DNA of 44,901 nucleotides from Acidobacteriota bacterium (GTDB taxonomy: Bacteria; Acidobacteriota; Terriglobia; Versatilivoradales; Versatilivoraceae), in assembly GCA_028875575.1 (NCBI GenBank), contig JAPPDF010000016.1:1-44901 (forward strand), written 5' to 3'. The position numbers and the translations under genes were made by a program. Positions 37,008 through 44,901 of this stretch are shown piece after piece (the stretch's first letter is position 1; the number at the start of each line of letters is the position of its first letter). The notes below the pieces were generated by a model. It saw only the letters and a list, made by a program, of their open reading frames with translations. It did not search any database and was not told the origin of the DNA.

Positions 37008-39392
37008 GTGCCCTTCCTGGAAATGACGCTTCCGGAACTTGCCCGCCGAATGGGTTGGGTGGGACTGGGTATGGTCTGCCTGGTCTGGCTCTGGCCCTGG
37101 GCCGGCCACTCCCGATCCGGCCAAAACACCACCGACTCCCCTCTCTCCTCCCAGGTCTGCCAGTCCTGCCATGCAGAGATCTACCGGAGCTACGCCGAAG
37201 TGGCCATGGCCCGGTCCTTCTACCGTCCTTCTCCGGACAACGTGATCGAGGACTACACCCGGGAGAACCACTTCCACCATGCGCCCTCCAATCGGCATTA
37301 CCGGATGGTGCAACGGGAAGGGCGCTTCTACCAGAGGCGATACCAGTTGGACTCCGACGGAAACGAGAATAACATCCTGGAACGGGAGGTGGCCTGGATC
37401 ATCGGTTCGGGCGAGCATGCCCGCAGCTATCTGAGCCTGGATGAAGGAGGGGTGCTGCGGCAGTTGCCGGTGACCTGGTATCCGCAGATACAGCGCTGGG
37501 GGATGAGCCCCGGCTACGACCGTCCGGACCACGAGGACTTCGGCCGCCAGGTCACTCACTCCTGCCTGTTCTGTCACAACGGCTATCCCCAGCTCCCCGA
37601 AACCTCGGACCGCTACGGCCAACGGAACGTTTTCAGGAGCGAGCTGCCCTCCGGCATCGGTTGCCACCGTTGTCACGGCCCGGGCGCCGATCACGTGAAG
37701 CTGGCATCAAGTGAAAGGGCCGCGGTCGGACAGATTCGTCAATCCATCGTCAATCCGGCCAGGCTGAGCCCTGAAAGGCAGCTGGACGTCTGCCTGCAAT
37801 GTCATCTGGAAGCAGCAGCGGCGGCTCCGCGGTTCAGACGGTCGGGCCGGCAGGTTTTTTCCTTCAAGCCAGGCGAGTCCCTGGCGGATTACATCGTCCA
37901 CTTCGATCTTGGCGATCCTGACACGGAGGCCCCCCCCGATCGATTCGAGATCGACAGCGCCGGCTACCGGATGCGTCAGTCTGCCTGTTTCCGCCTGAGC
38001 GAGGGTGCTCTGACCTGTACCACCTGCCACGACCCCCACCGCAAGCTGCGGGGGCAAGAGGCCTTAAGGCATTACCGGGAACGCTGCCTCAGTTGCCACA
38101 ACCAACCCTCGACCGCCGTCCACGGAGAGACGCCTCCCGGCGATTGCACCGCTTGTCACATGCCCAGGCGGCGGGCTCAGGACGTGGTGCACGCGGTCAT
38201 GACCGATCACTTGATTCAGAGGGGACCTCCGAACCGGGATTTGCTGGCGCCACTCAAGGAGGACCATTCTCCCAAAAAGGAGCAGCCGCTTTTGTACTTT
38301 CCCCAGTCGCTGTCCGACTGGGAACGAAATCTCTATCTGGGGATGGCCGAGGTGCAGACTCCGGGAAATCTGAGGCAAGGCCTGGACCGGCTGACGGCAA
38401 CCCTGGAGCGAAAGAGCGCTGCTTTCGCCGAGCCCTACGTCAAGTTGGCCATGGCTCAGGCTGAGACCGGGGCCTACGATGCGGCTCGGGTCAGCCTGAA
38501 ACGAGCGCTGGACATCGATCCCGGCAGCTCCATAGCCCGTTTCAACCTGGGCGAGGTGATGAGGCGACAGGGTCAGTTCGCCCCCGCCGTCGAGCAATAT
38601 CGGAGAACTCTGGCGGTCGACCCCAACTATGCCAAGGCACATTTGGGGCTGGGGCTGGTCAACCGGCAGCAGGGCCGCCCGGCCATGGAGTCTTTCCGGC
38701 AGGCCTTGCGGTCCGATTCGCTGCTGGCAGAGGCCCACCTTGGTCTGGGGCGGGAGTCCCTGGAGCGGCGACGGGCAGCCGAAGCCGCCGGCCATTTTCT
38801 GCGTGCCCTCCAGGTCGACCCGGACAGTGCCGAAGCCCACCTGAACCTGGGGTTGGCCCAGGCGCGGCAGGGCCTTCAGCAAGAAGCCCTGGCGGCCTTT
38901 CGGCAGGCTGCCGCGCTGGATCCCGCTTCCCCCGAAGCGCACTACAACCTGGGGGTGGCTCTGGCCCGGAAGGGCCGCATCCGGGAGGCCTTGCCGTTCT
39001 TCCGGCAGGCGGTCCGCCTGAAGCCGGAGGACGCAGAAGCCCAATCCAACCTGGGAATGGCCTACAGTCAGTTGGGCCGGCTGCAGGATGCCGTTGCGGC
39101 CTTCCGCCAGGCCGTGCGCCTGCGGCCCGATTCCGCCAGGGCCTACGTCAACCTGGGCCTGACCGAGGCCCGCCTGGGCCGCACCGGGGAGGCTATCGAG
39201 GCTTTGTCCCGAAGCGCGAGCCTCTCTCCCCGCAATGCCGAAGTCCGGCTCAACCTGGGCCTGCTCTACCTGAGCGCAGGCGACAGGACCTCGGCGCTGG
39301 AGCAGTACGAGGTTCTCAAGGAATTGGACCCGGAACGAGCCAAGGTGCTGGCGGATCGCATTCGCGAACGAGATCCGGCAGGGCCACCCTAG
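37008..39392 (+). CDS. Heptahaem cytochrome c–TPR fusion protein, copy 3
   Basis: The 794-aa product (GTG start at 37008; the ATG at 37023 is an equally good start) has a signal or anchor segment at about 15-33. Seven CxxCH motifs match the order of copies 1 and 2: CQSCH 51, CLFCH, CHRCH, CLQCH, CTTCH, CLSCH and CTACH. The beta insert is kept (QRRYQLD, GSGEHARSYLSL, GMSPGYD). The TPR array occupies about 465-785. Its end (LSAGDRTSALEQYEVLKELD) is closer to copy 2 than to copy 1. It lies 6.2 kb from copy 2 and is preceded by a regulatory-domain/TPR protein. An approximately 215-bp repeat follows, as after copy 1. Confidence 0.9.
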   Translation: MPFLEMTLPELARRMGWVGLGMVCLVWLWPWAGHSRSGQNTTDSPLSSQVCQSCHAEIYRSYAEVAMARSFYRPSPDNVIEDYTRENHFHHAPSNRHYRMVQREGRFYQRRYQLDSDGNENNILEREVAWIIGSGEHARSYLSLDEGGVLRQLPVTWYPQIQRWGMSPGYDRPDHEDFGRQVTHSCLFCHNGYPQLPETSDRYGQRNVFRSELPSGIGCHRCHGPGADHVKLASSERAAVGQIRQSIVNPARLSPERQLDVCLQCHLEAAAAAPRFRRSGRQVFSFKPGESLADYIVHFDLGDPDTEAPPDRFEIDSAGYRMRQSACFRLSEGALTCTTCHDPHRKLRGQEALRHYRERCLSCHNQPSTAVHGETPPGDCTACHMPRRRAQDVVHAVMTDHLIQRGPPNRDLLAPLKEDHSPKKEQPLLYFPQSLSDWERNLYLGMAEVQTPGNLRQGLDRLTATLERKSAAFAEPYVKLAMAQAETGAYDAARVSLKRALDIDPGSSIARFNLGEVMRRQGQFAPAVEQYRRTLAVDPNYAKAHLGLGLVNRQQGRPAMESFRQALRSDSLLAEAHLGLGRESLERRRAAEAAGHFLRALQVDPDSAEAHLNLGLAQARQGLQQEALAAFRQAAALDPASPEAHYNLGVALARKGRIREALPFFRQAVRLKPEDAEAQSNLGMAYSQLGRLQDAVAAFRQAVRLRPDSARAYVNLGLTEARLGRTGEAIEALSRSASLSPRNAEVRLNLGLLYLSAGDRTSALEQYEVLKELDPERAKVLADRIRERDPAGPP

Positions 39393-39409
39393 GCAGCACA
39401 CGATTTAAT

Positions 39410-39624
39410 GGAAATATCCTATCTCCTGGCAGTGTCGTGAGTTTAGGGAGAGCTGCGAAGCTGCGATTGGCGTGGGTAGCCCGAGGAAACGCCTGTTACA
39501 AGCCATCCTTACAGAGCAGCGTAGCTGCGGCTCAGGGTAGCCCCGGGTGGAAGCCCGGGGTGGTCTGATTCCCGCGCTGCCGAAGCCGCGTAGGCGGCGA
39601 ATTAGCAGCGTTCTTCCCAAACGC
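39410..39624. repeat. About 215-bp direct repeat, copy 2
   Basis: Matches 27720-27932 in the same orientation, including the GAGCAGCGTAGCTGCGGCTC block and the CCCCGGG/CCCGGGG hairpin. It lies between the end of heptahaem copy 3 and the convergent glycosidase-like gene, with its last bases about 11 bp from that gene's stop. Confidence 0.8.
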
Positions 39625-39634
39625 AGTCCCCCCG

Positions 39635-41344
39635 CTACCCCCGATAGTTCAAGTGAATCTCCACGCTCTGCACCACCAGCGGCGGCCTTAGCCGCGCATC
39701 CCTCTTCAACAGGCGAACCTGGACCACATGGGTGCCCCGGGCGGCTTGTTCCGGACGCAGCTTCCACACCAACCAGCTGTCTTCAGCCACGTCGGAGGGG
39801 TTGTCCGGATCCTCTGCAGCCAGGTTGCGTACTTGAGGCTCGGGCAGTTGGGCGCCGTCCAGGTTGACTTCGACCTTGTCCGCTACCGAGCGGTGTTTCA
39901 GCTCCACCTGCAGTTCGGCGGTCTTGAGGTTTCCTTCGCGAGCTTCCTGGACCGTGTCGTCGTAGACCTTGACGTGGAAGCGAGGTCCTTCCTCCGTCAG
40001 CGTCCGGTAAAGGGCTACCGGGGTCTCTCCATAGAGGCGGTCGTGAAGGTCGGCACCGGCCCAGTTTCCTTCCTTGGGTTCACTGAAGGGCCAGCCGCCG
40101 ATGTAGCGGTGCAGGGCCCCGTAGACCTTGTCGGTTCCCTTGAGGGTTCCAAGCGATCCCACGGTCGTCAGCAGGGGCCGGCGGGTTCTCTCGTTGGCGT
40201 GCCAGTTGAAGCAGTAGATGCCGTCGGCCCCGCGTTTCCAGTAGCCGGTGGCGGCGGCCCGCACCATGGCCTCATGCCATTCCCGGTCGGGCTTCAGGCC
40301 CTGGTGGGGGCCCCAGAAGCCGCTGTCGAAACCGGGATAAAAGCGGATTCCGGTGCCTTTCAGAAGGTCGAGGAACGCTTCCACCTCCACGCCATAGTCG
40401 GTCAGGGCTCCACCCCCGGCCGCCATCATGTCGCAGAGGTCTTCCCGGACCCAGGTCTTCAGGTCGTAGCCGATGCGCCGGCAGGCTTCCATGGTGGTGG
40501 CCACCCGAACTGCAACGTAGAACGGCCTGCCCCTCTCCCGGCCCAGGCGGCGGGTCATGGAGCGCAGGGCCCGCTGCAGGTCGGTCAGGGTGTAGCTGAG
40601 GCGCTGGGCGTCATCCAGGGGCAGGTGGAAAGCGTGGCGCTGCCAGTCCAGCTCGACACCGTCCCAGTCGGCCAGCTTGCAGACCTCGGTGACGCTCTGC
40701 AGGCGCAGTTCCCGGATCTCGGGGATGGCGAAATTCCAGGAGGCCGCGAACCACTTGGGAGCCTGGCGGGGTCCCAGGCACCACTCCGGGTGCTGCTTGC
40801 GCAGGGGAGTCAGGCCTTCGATGCTGGCCTCGGCCATGTCCTCGAGCTGCAGGCCGTTGAAGTGGTTGTCGTTCATGCGGATGGAGGCATAGACATGCAT
40901 TCCGAGCTCGTGACCCCGCTTCACCAGGGCCGCATAGGGATTCTCGCCCTTGCGCAGCAGCTCCCGGATGCTTTCGTTGTGCCGCATGGACCACACCGTG
41001 TCGTAGAGGCGGCCCTGGGAGTCGCCCGCCATTTCCATGGTCTTGGAAGGCCACTTGGCCTCGTGCTCGCCGGTACACCAGAAGTGAGCTCCCACCTGGG
41101 TATCCTTCATGGGGGCGTAGGCCTTTTCCACGAACTGCTCCACCGATTGCGGGTACTCGGAGTAATGGTGAGGAGCCCCGTCCCAGTTGTAGATAACGGG
41201 ATAGGCCGGTGGCCTGTCCTTGGGGGACCCTTGGGAAGACATGCTTGAGGCCTTTCCCTGCAGGGGAAAATCGGCCATGGACCCTCCCCAGGCCGCCATG
41301 CCCAGGGCTCCCGTTTCCAGGAAAGTTCGTCGGTTGAATTCCAT
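39635..41344 (-). CDS. Tat-exported TIM-barrel protein, glycoside-hydrolase-like
   Basis: The 569-aa product starts with a twin-arginine signal (NRRTFLETGALGMAAWGG, residues 4-21). The body looks like the hypothetical glycosidase-like TIM-barrel group related to GHL10/DUF187: DGVELDWQR at about 223-231 places acidic residues at the end of a strand, with GIRFYPGFDSGF and GADGIYCFNWH further on. A beta-sandwich follows at about 455-569. Family placement is by pattern only, and the catalytic pair is not certain. It diverges from the alpha-glucuronidase-like gene, which supports glycan breakdown. The start has GGAG upstream (AAGGAGTCCCC). Confidence 0.7.
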   Translation of the reverse strand: MEFNRRTFLETGALGMAAWGGSMADFPLQGKASSMSSQGSPKDRPPAYPVIYNWDGAPHHYSEYPQSVEQFVEKAYAPMKDTQVGAHFWCTGEHEAKWPSKTMEMAGDSQGRLYDTVWSMRHNESIRELLRKGENPYAALVKRGHELGMHVYASIRMNDNHFNGLQLEDMAEASIEGLTPLRKQHPEWCLGPRQAPKWFAASWNFAIPEIRELRLQSVTEVCKLADWDGVELDWQRHAFHLPLDDAQRLSYTLTDLQRALRSMTRRLGRERGRPFYVAVRVATTMEACRRIGYDLKTWVREDLCDMMAAGGGALTDYGVEVEAFLDLLKGTGIRFYPGFDSGFWGPHQGLKPDREWHEAMVRAAATGYWKRGADGIYCFNWHANERTRRPLLTTVGSLGTLKGTDKVYGALHRYIGGWPFSEPKEGNWAGADLHDRLYGETPVALYRTLTEEGPRFHVKVYDDTVQEAREGNLKTAELQVELKHRSVADKVEVNLDGAQLPEPQVRNLAAEDPDNPSDVAEDSWLVWKLRPEQAARGTHVVQVRLLKRDARLRPPLVVQSVEIHLNYRG

Positions 41345-41748
41345 TTTGGGGACTCCTTCTCTTCAGTAGTGACCATTCACCGGAAGGGTGAAATCAGCCA
41401 CGGAAATTCCGTAACCAAAAATTGGGGATGCGGGCGCCCGCACACTGTAGCACCAAAAGCCCGGAGTTTGAAGAGCGGTTCATTAGCCCTGCCGGTTCAT
41501 TGGATCGCTCGTACAGGCTACATTCCATGTGCGATTGGAGGGGCGCCCCTTGTGGGCGCCCTTTGTAAGCACCCAATTCGGCTCTTGCCGGGCGAACGGG
41601 AACAACCGGGCAACCACAAGGGTGGGCAACCACAAGCGTTGCCCCTACTTGGGACGGCACTGATCATCGCCCCTTGCTCATCCTCATTGCGGACGGGGAC
41701 ATTTGTCATAGAATGGTGGCGCTATCCATTACTACTCGAGGAGCCGTC
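41345..41748. other. Divergent intergenic region with short hairpin repeats
   Basis: The 404-bp gap between the two glycosidase-like genes holds GCGGGCGCCCGC at about 41430-41441, a GGGCGCC/GGCGCCC hairpin near 41541-41560, and tandem GGGCAACCACAAG units at 41609-41636 ending in GTTGCCC, which can fold back. These look like dispersed extragenic repeats. The downstream gene's promoter is at 41687-41714. Confidence 0.6.
41687..41714 (+). promoter_or_regulatory. Possible sigma70-type promoter
   Basis: TTGCGG at 41687-41692 and TAGAAT at 41709-41714 are 16 bp apart, 34 bases before the chosen ATG at 41749. Both boxes are only moderate matches. Confidence 0.4.
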
Positions 41749-43959
41749 ATGAGCAAACCATCGGGGGTTCGTCTGTTGTGTCTTGCAGTGATGCTGGTGG
41801 CGGCGCCGGCTTGCCTGCTCAAGGAGGAACGGCCACGGGTGGACATTGTGGTGGGCAGCGAGGCCACCGAACTGGAACGCCTGGCCGGTTCGGAGCTGGC
41901 CTCCATGCTGGAGAAGCTGTTCGAGGTGTCCGCCGCTGTCGGTCCGGCTGCCGGGGAAGAGTCCCGGGCGGTGATCCTGGTCGGCCGTCCCCAAACGAAT
42001 CCGCTGCTGGCCGAGGCTGCTGGAGAGAGCTGGCCCGATCTGAGCGACCAGGGGCTGCTTCTCAGGAATGTGGGCGGTCCGGTTCCGACCTTGCTGGTGG
42101 GTGGAGGCAGTCCGGTGGCGGTGCTGTGGGCCGCGTACGACCTGGGCGAGCGTTTGGGGGTGAGATATCTTGTGAACCAGGACGTCTTTCCCGACCGGCG
42201 CCGATGGTCCGGCCTGCCCGAGCTGGACCTGGCCCTGGAGCCCAACCTGCGCATTCGCTGCTGGCGCCTGGTGAACGATTTGCCGCACGGCCCGGTTTCC
42301 TGGAGCCTGGAGGAGTACCGCCGCTTTCTGGGCCAGATCGCCAAGATGAAGTACAACCGCATCCACTGCGCCCTGTGGCCGGCCCAGCCCTTTGTGCACT
42401 ACAGCTTCCGGGGGATGGAAAAGCCTCCCGGCGTCCTCTATTTCGGCCACCGCCATCCCATCGGGCCGGAAACCATCGGCCGGGAGCGGTTCGGCTCCAT
42501 GCAGGTCTTCACCAATCCCGAGTTCGTGGGAGCGCAATCCGGAGAAGAAATGGTCCGGCGGGCCATCGGACTGGTTCGCGGCATCCTCAAGGAAGCCAAA
42601 CGGCTGGGGATGGAGACCGGACTGTCCATTCAGCCCTTCCAGTGGCCCAAGGAGTTCATGAAGGTCCTGCCGGGATCTGAAATGGAACGGCAGTTGGGCG
42701 ACCTCACGGCAGGTCCCGGACGCGGCCAGTCCATGCAGGACCGGGGGCTGCGCGACATGGTCACCACCATCTTTCGTGCCTTTGTCGAAACCTATCCCGA
42801 CATCGACCACGTCCACGTGGGCATGCCGGAGCACCGGAGCTGGGTGGGACAGGCGGCCAGGGCCTACCGGCGTTTGACGGCCCGCTATCCGGGGGCGGAC
42901 CTGGACAGCTACAACCGGCTTAGAAAACGGGCGCGCGGCCGGACCTCCTTCCCCGGAGGCGGCGAGCGGGTGGAGACCATGCTGCGGGGAGATCTGTCCA
43001 GCCTCTGGTTCTTCGATTCGCTGCTGCGGGAAAAGCAGCTGCTGAAGCGGCCCGGCGGGGGAGAGGACATCAGGATCGTCTACAACGGCGTGGTGGCGGA
43101 ACTGTTCCCGCTGGTGGCCCGCATGCTGCCGCCCGGCGGAGAGATGCTGAACTTCATCGACTACACGGCCAGCCGGCAGCTGCGCCAACCGGAGCTGCTG
43201 AGGAAGGTCCCACCCGGTGGAGTTCCTTCCACCCTCATCTTCACCCTGGCCGACGACAATGTAGGAGTGTTGCCTCAACTGGCGACCGGCTCCCTGCACC
43301 GGTTGACCCAACTGCTCCGCCAAAACGGCTGGGCGGGCTTCTACACCCGCTACTGGACCGTCGGAGACCTCGACCCGACCGTGCACTATCTGAGCCGGGC
43401 CAGTTGGGATGCCGGCATGACGCCGGAGAAGGCCTATGCCGACCAGGTCCGGCACGTGTGCGGGCCGGAGGCGGTGGAGCCGGCCCTCGAGGCCTTCGCC
43501 CTCATCGAAAAAATCACCCTGGGCCTGGATCAGCATGGCCTGGGGTTCGGGTTTCCCGTACCGGGGATGATGACCAAGCACTATGAGAGTGGAGGGCTGT
43601 CGGAGGATCTCAGACAGGATCGTCAGCTTTACACCGAGGCGCTCCGACAGATGGAAGAGGCCCAGCGGCGCAGCCGGCCCGAGGGAACGGACTACACCCG
43701 ATATTTTGTGGAGCGGCTCCGTTTTGCCGTGCGCTATCTGGAAGCCGCCGATGCCTTCGGGGCGACCGGCCGGGCACTGCGGGAGGGGCGGAAAAAGGAG
43801 GCCGGACGCCAGATTGAGTTGGCTCACCGGGCCATTCGGGAAGCCCTCGAGTCCTATGCCGGCGTGGCCAAGGATCACGGGGACCTGGGTGCGGTGGCTC
43901 TGATGAACGAGTACTGTTACCGGCCCATTCGAGAGAAACGCCTGGAACTTCAGTTTTAA
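41749..43959 (+). CDS. Alpha-glucuronidase/hexosaminidase-like exported protein
   Basis: The 736-aa product begins with a signal peptide ending near AAPACLLKE; the Cys could be a lipidation site, but the lipobox is weak. Residues about 31-155 resemble the N-terminal domain of GH67 alpha-glucuronidases and GH20-type enzymes: VDIVVGSEATELERLAGSEL, then LGERLGVRYLV and DVFPDRR. The rest (about 160-560) is probably a TIM barrel (KYNRIHCALWP, DIDHVHVGMPEHRSW), and the last 120 residues are helical. I cannot identify the catalytic acids with confidence. GAGGAG precedes the ATG at 41749; the longer frame from 41674 reads through the promoter. An SDR gene follows 16 bp downstream, so they are likely co-transcribed. 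Confidence 0.75.
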   Translation: MSKPSGVRLLCLAVMLVAAPACLLKEERPRVDIVVGSEATELERLAGSELASMLEKLFEVSAAVGPAAGEESRAVILVGRPQTNPLLAEAAGESWPDLSDQGLLLRNVGGPVPTLLVGGGSPVAVLWAAYDLGERLGVRYLVNQDVFPDRRRWSGLPELDLALEPNLRIRCWRLVNDLPHGPVSWSLEEYRRFLGQIAKMKYNRIHCALWPAQPFVHYSFRGMEKPPGVLYFGHRHPIGPETIGRERFGSMQVFTNPEFVGAQSGEEMVRRAIGLVRGILKEAKRLGMETGLSIQPFQWPKEFMKVLPGSEMERQLGDLTAGPGRGQSMQDRGLRDMVTTIFRAFVETYPDIDHVHVGMPEHRSWVGQAARAYRRLTARYPGADLDSYNRLRKRARGRTSFPGGGERVETMLRGDLSSLWFFDSLLREKQLLKRPGGGEDIRIVYNGVVAELFPLVARMLPPGGEMLNFIDYTASRQLRQPELLRKVPPGGVPSTLIFTLADDNVGVLPQLATGSLHRLTQLLRQNGWAGFYTRYWTVGDLDPTVHYLSRASWDAGMTPEKAYADQVRHVCGPEAVEPALEAFALIEKITLGLDQHGLGFGFPVPGMMTKHYESGGLSEDLRQDRQLYTEALRQMEEAQRRSRPEGTDYTRYFVERLRFAVRYLEAADAFGATGRALREGRKKEAGRQIELAHRAIREALESYAGVAKDHGDLGAVALMNEYCYRPIREKRLELQF

Positions 43960-43975
43960 GCGGAGGAGGTGGACA

Positions 43976-44767
43976 ATGGACTATGGATTGAAAGGCAAGG
44001 TCGCCCTGGTCTGCGGCGCCAGCCAGGGGTTGGGAGAAGCCAGTGCGCTGGCGCTGGCCAGGGAGCAGGCCAGCCTGGTCATCTGCGCCCGCAACCGGCA
44101 ACGGCTGCTGGAGACGGCTCGAACCATTGCCGATGAGACCGGAGCCCGGGTGCTGCCGGCGGTATGCGATCTGGCCAGCGGGGAAGATTTGGAACGGCTG
44201 GTGGACCAGGCGCTGGAACGGTTCGGGACCATCGACATCCTGGTCACCAACGTGGGCCACCCCCAAATGGGCGACTTCTTCTCGCACGACGAGGCCTCCT
44301 GGCGGGCCGGATTCGAGGGGGTGCTTCTACCGGTGGTGCGGCTGTGCCGGCGGGTGATACCGCACATGGTCCAGGGCAAGTGGGGCCGGATTGTCCATAT
44401 CACCAGCGTGGCCGTCAAGGATCCCCATCCCCCCTACTACCTCTCCTCGGTCTACCGGGCAGGGGTGGCGGCGTTGAGCAAACTGTTGTCTCAGGAATTC
44501 GGCCGGGAGGGCGTCCGGGTCAATACCGTGTGCCCGGGAGTCTTCAAGACCCCCCTGGTGGGCGACCTGTTGGCCCGGGAGGCTGAAAAGCAGGGAGAAC
44601 CCGTCGCACGGATCGAGTCCCAATGGGCGGAACAGACAGCCGTGGGTCGATTGGGCGAGGCCGCTGAGCTGGCTTCTCTGGTGGCGTTCCTGTGCAGCCA
44701 GGCTGCCGCCGACATCACCGGCCAGGTGCTGGTGGCCGACGGCGGCGCCACCGGCGGACTGTATTAG
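43976..44767 (+). CDS. SDR family oxidoreductase with atypical active site
   Basis: The 263-aa product is a classical-length short-chain dehydrogenase. GASQGLG at 14-20 is the nucleotide-binding glycine motif, and Ser144 (HITS) is the catalytic serine. NTVCPGVFKTPL at 183-194 is the usual post-active-site segment, and ITGQVLVADGG is the C-terminal signature. At the place of YxxxK it reads SSVYRAGVAAL, so Tyr is replaced by Ser157 and Lys by Arg161; the only nearby tyrosine, Tyr160, is out of register. A subgroup of 3-oxoacyl-ACP-reductase-like SDRs shows such loss, and its activity is unclear. NNAG is replaced by TNVG. GGAGGAGG gives a strong ribosome site. Probably cytoplasmic, unlike its exported neighbours. 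Confidence 0.9.
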   Translation: MDYGLKGKVALVCGASQGLGEASALALAREQASLVICARNRQRLLETARTIADETGARVLPAVCDLASGEDLERLVDQALERFGTIDILVTNVGHPQMGDFFSHDEASWRAGFEGVLLPVVRLCRRVIPHMVQGKWGRIVHITSVAVKDPHPPYYLSSVYRAGVAALSKLLSQEFGREGVRVNTVCPGVFKTPLVGDLLAREAEKQGEPVARIESQWAEQTAVGRLGEAAELASLVAFLCSQAAADITGQVLVADGGATGGLY

Positions 44768-44768
44768 G

Positions 44769-44829
44769 CAGTGGTTAGTGGTCAGTGGATGATGCTTAGC
44801 CGAGCCGCTGCCTGTCGGTGCTGCTAAGC
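44769..44829 (+). repeat. AGTGG-type repeat and GCTTAGC/GCTAAGC hairpin
   Basis: A GCAGTGGTTAGTGGTCAGTG head follows the SDR stop codon by one base and matches the head at 25151. A 7-bp stem (GCTTAGC at 44794-44800, GCTAAGC at 44823-44829) follows, without a T-run. Confidence 0.5.
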
Positions 44830-44842
44830 GGCGTCGCGATTG

Positions 44843-44901
44843 CCCCGCTCCGCATCAGCCTTCGCCTGCGGCTCGGCTTCTGCGACTCCCCCTCAAGGGG
44901 G
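44843..44901 (-). repeat. Terminal dispersed repeat, right copy
   Basis: Reverse complement of 31-89 with one mismatch over 59 bp. It ends exactly at the last base of the window, in the C5/G5 hairpin, so the repeat may continue beyond it. Confidence 0.85.

Noticed and set aside
41609-41650. GGGCAACCACAAG units as a CRISPR array
   Set aside because: Only two adjacent short units with no regular spacers and no cas genes; they form a fold-back repeat instead.
41722-43878. 718-codon minus-strand frame
   Set aside because: Antisense to the alpha-glucuronidase-like gene; no ribosome site, signal peptide or recognisable domain.

Overview
The window is GC-rich bacterial DNA, most likely from an uncultured member of the Acidobacteriota. 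The best markers are the acidobacterial-type VWFA-related exported protein (32789-35191), an Oar-like TonB-dependent receptor with an N-terminal carboxypeptidase-regulatory domain (16010-19303), a planctomycete-type cytochrome/DUF1549/DUF1553 gene paired with a DUF1501 gene (6757-11097), and CRTAC1-like proteins with ASPIC/UnbV tails. I see no rRNA, tRNA, CRISPR array, phage gene or transposase. A 59-bp sequence at the left end recurs inverted, with one mismatch, at the very right end. The window may therefore be a whole contig that stops in a dispersed repeat.

Layout, left to right. (1) 143-5527: an M81 (MlrC-type) metallopeptidase and an amidohydrolase/class-III aminotransferase fusion on the minus strand, divergent from a lipoprotein with three RidA domains; together they look like catabolism of an amino or amide compound. 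(2) 5674-6292: a VapBC-like toxin-antitoxin pair. (3) 6757-11429: the cytochrome/DUF1549/DUF1553 gene, DUF1501 and a small coiled-coil membrane protein. (4) 11567-15727, minus strand: an octaheme cytochrome lipoprotein, a small four-helix membrane protein and a TPR protein. (5) 16010-19303, minus strand: the TonB receptor with a clear terminator. (6) 19976-30822, plus strand: two CRTAC1-like proteins, a small membrane-anchored protein with an SPW motif, and two tandem proteins that join seven c-type haems to a long TPR array. (7) 31006-39392: DUF3179, VWFA, a regulatory-domain/TPR protein and a third heptahaem-TPR protein. (8) 39635-44767: a Tat-exported glycosidase-like protein, an alpha-glucuronidase/hexosaminidase-like protein and an SDR protein lacking the usual catalytic Tyr/Lys.

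Almost all products carry signal peptides, lipoboxes, Tat signals or membrane anchors, so the window mainly encodes a cell-envelope programme: polymer or glycan uptake and breakdown, protein scaffolding (TPR, beta-propeller-like VCBS repeats, VWA) and multihaem electron transfer. At least 29 CxxCH motifs occur in four c-type cytochromes, plus three more in the DUF1549 protein. The most notable element is the family of three heptahaem-TPR fusions with a related octahaem lipoprotein.

The intergenic space is rich in short dispersed repeats, several with terminal inverted repeats. One of them appears to supply the start codon and first codons of a heptahaem-TPR gene.
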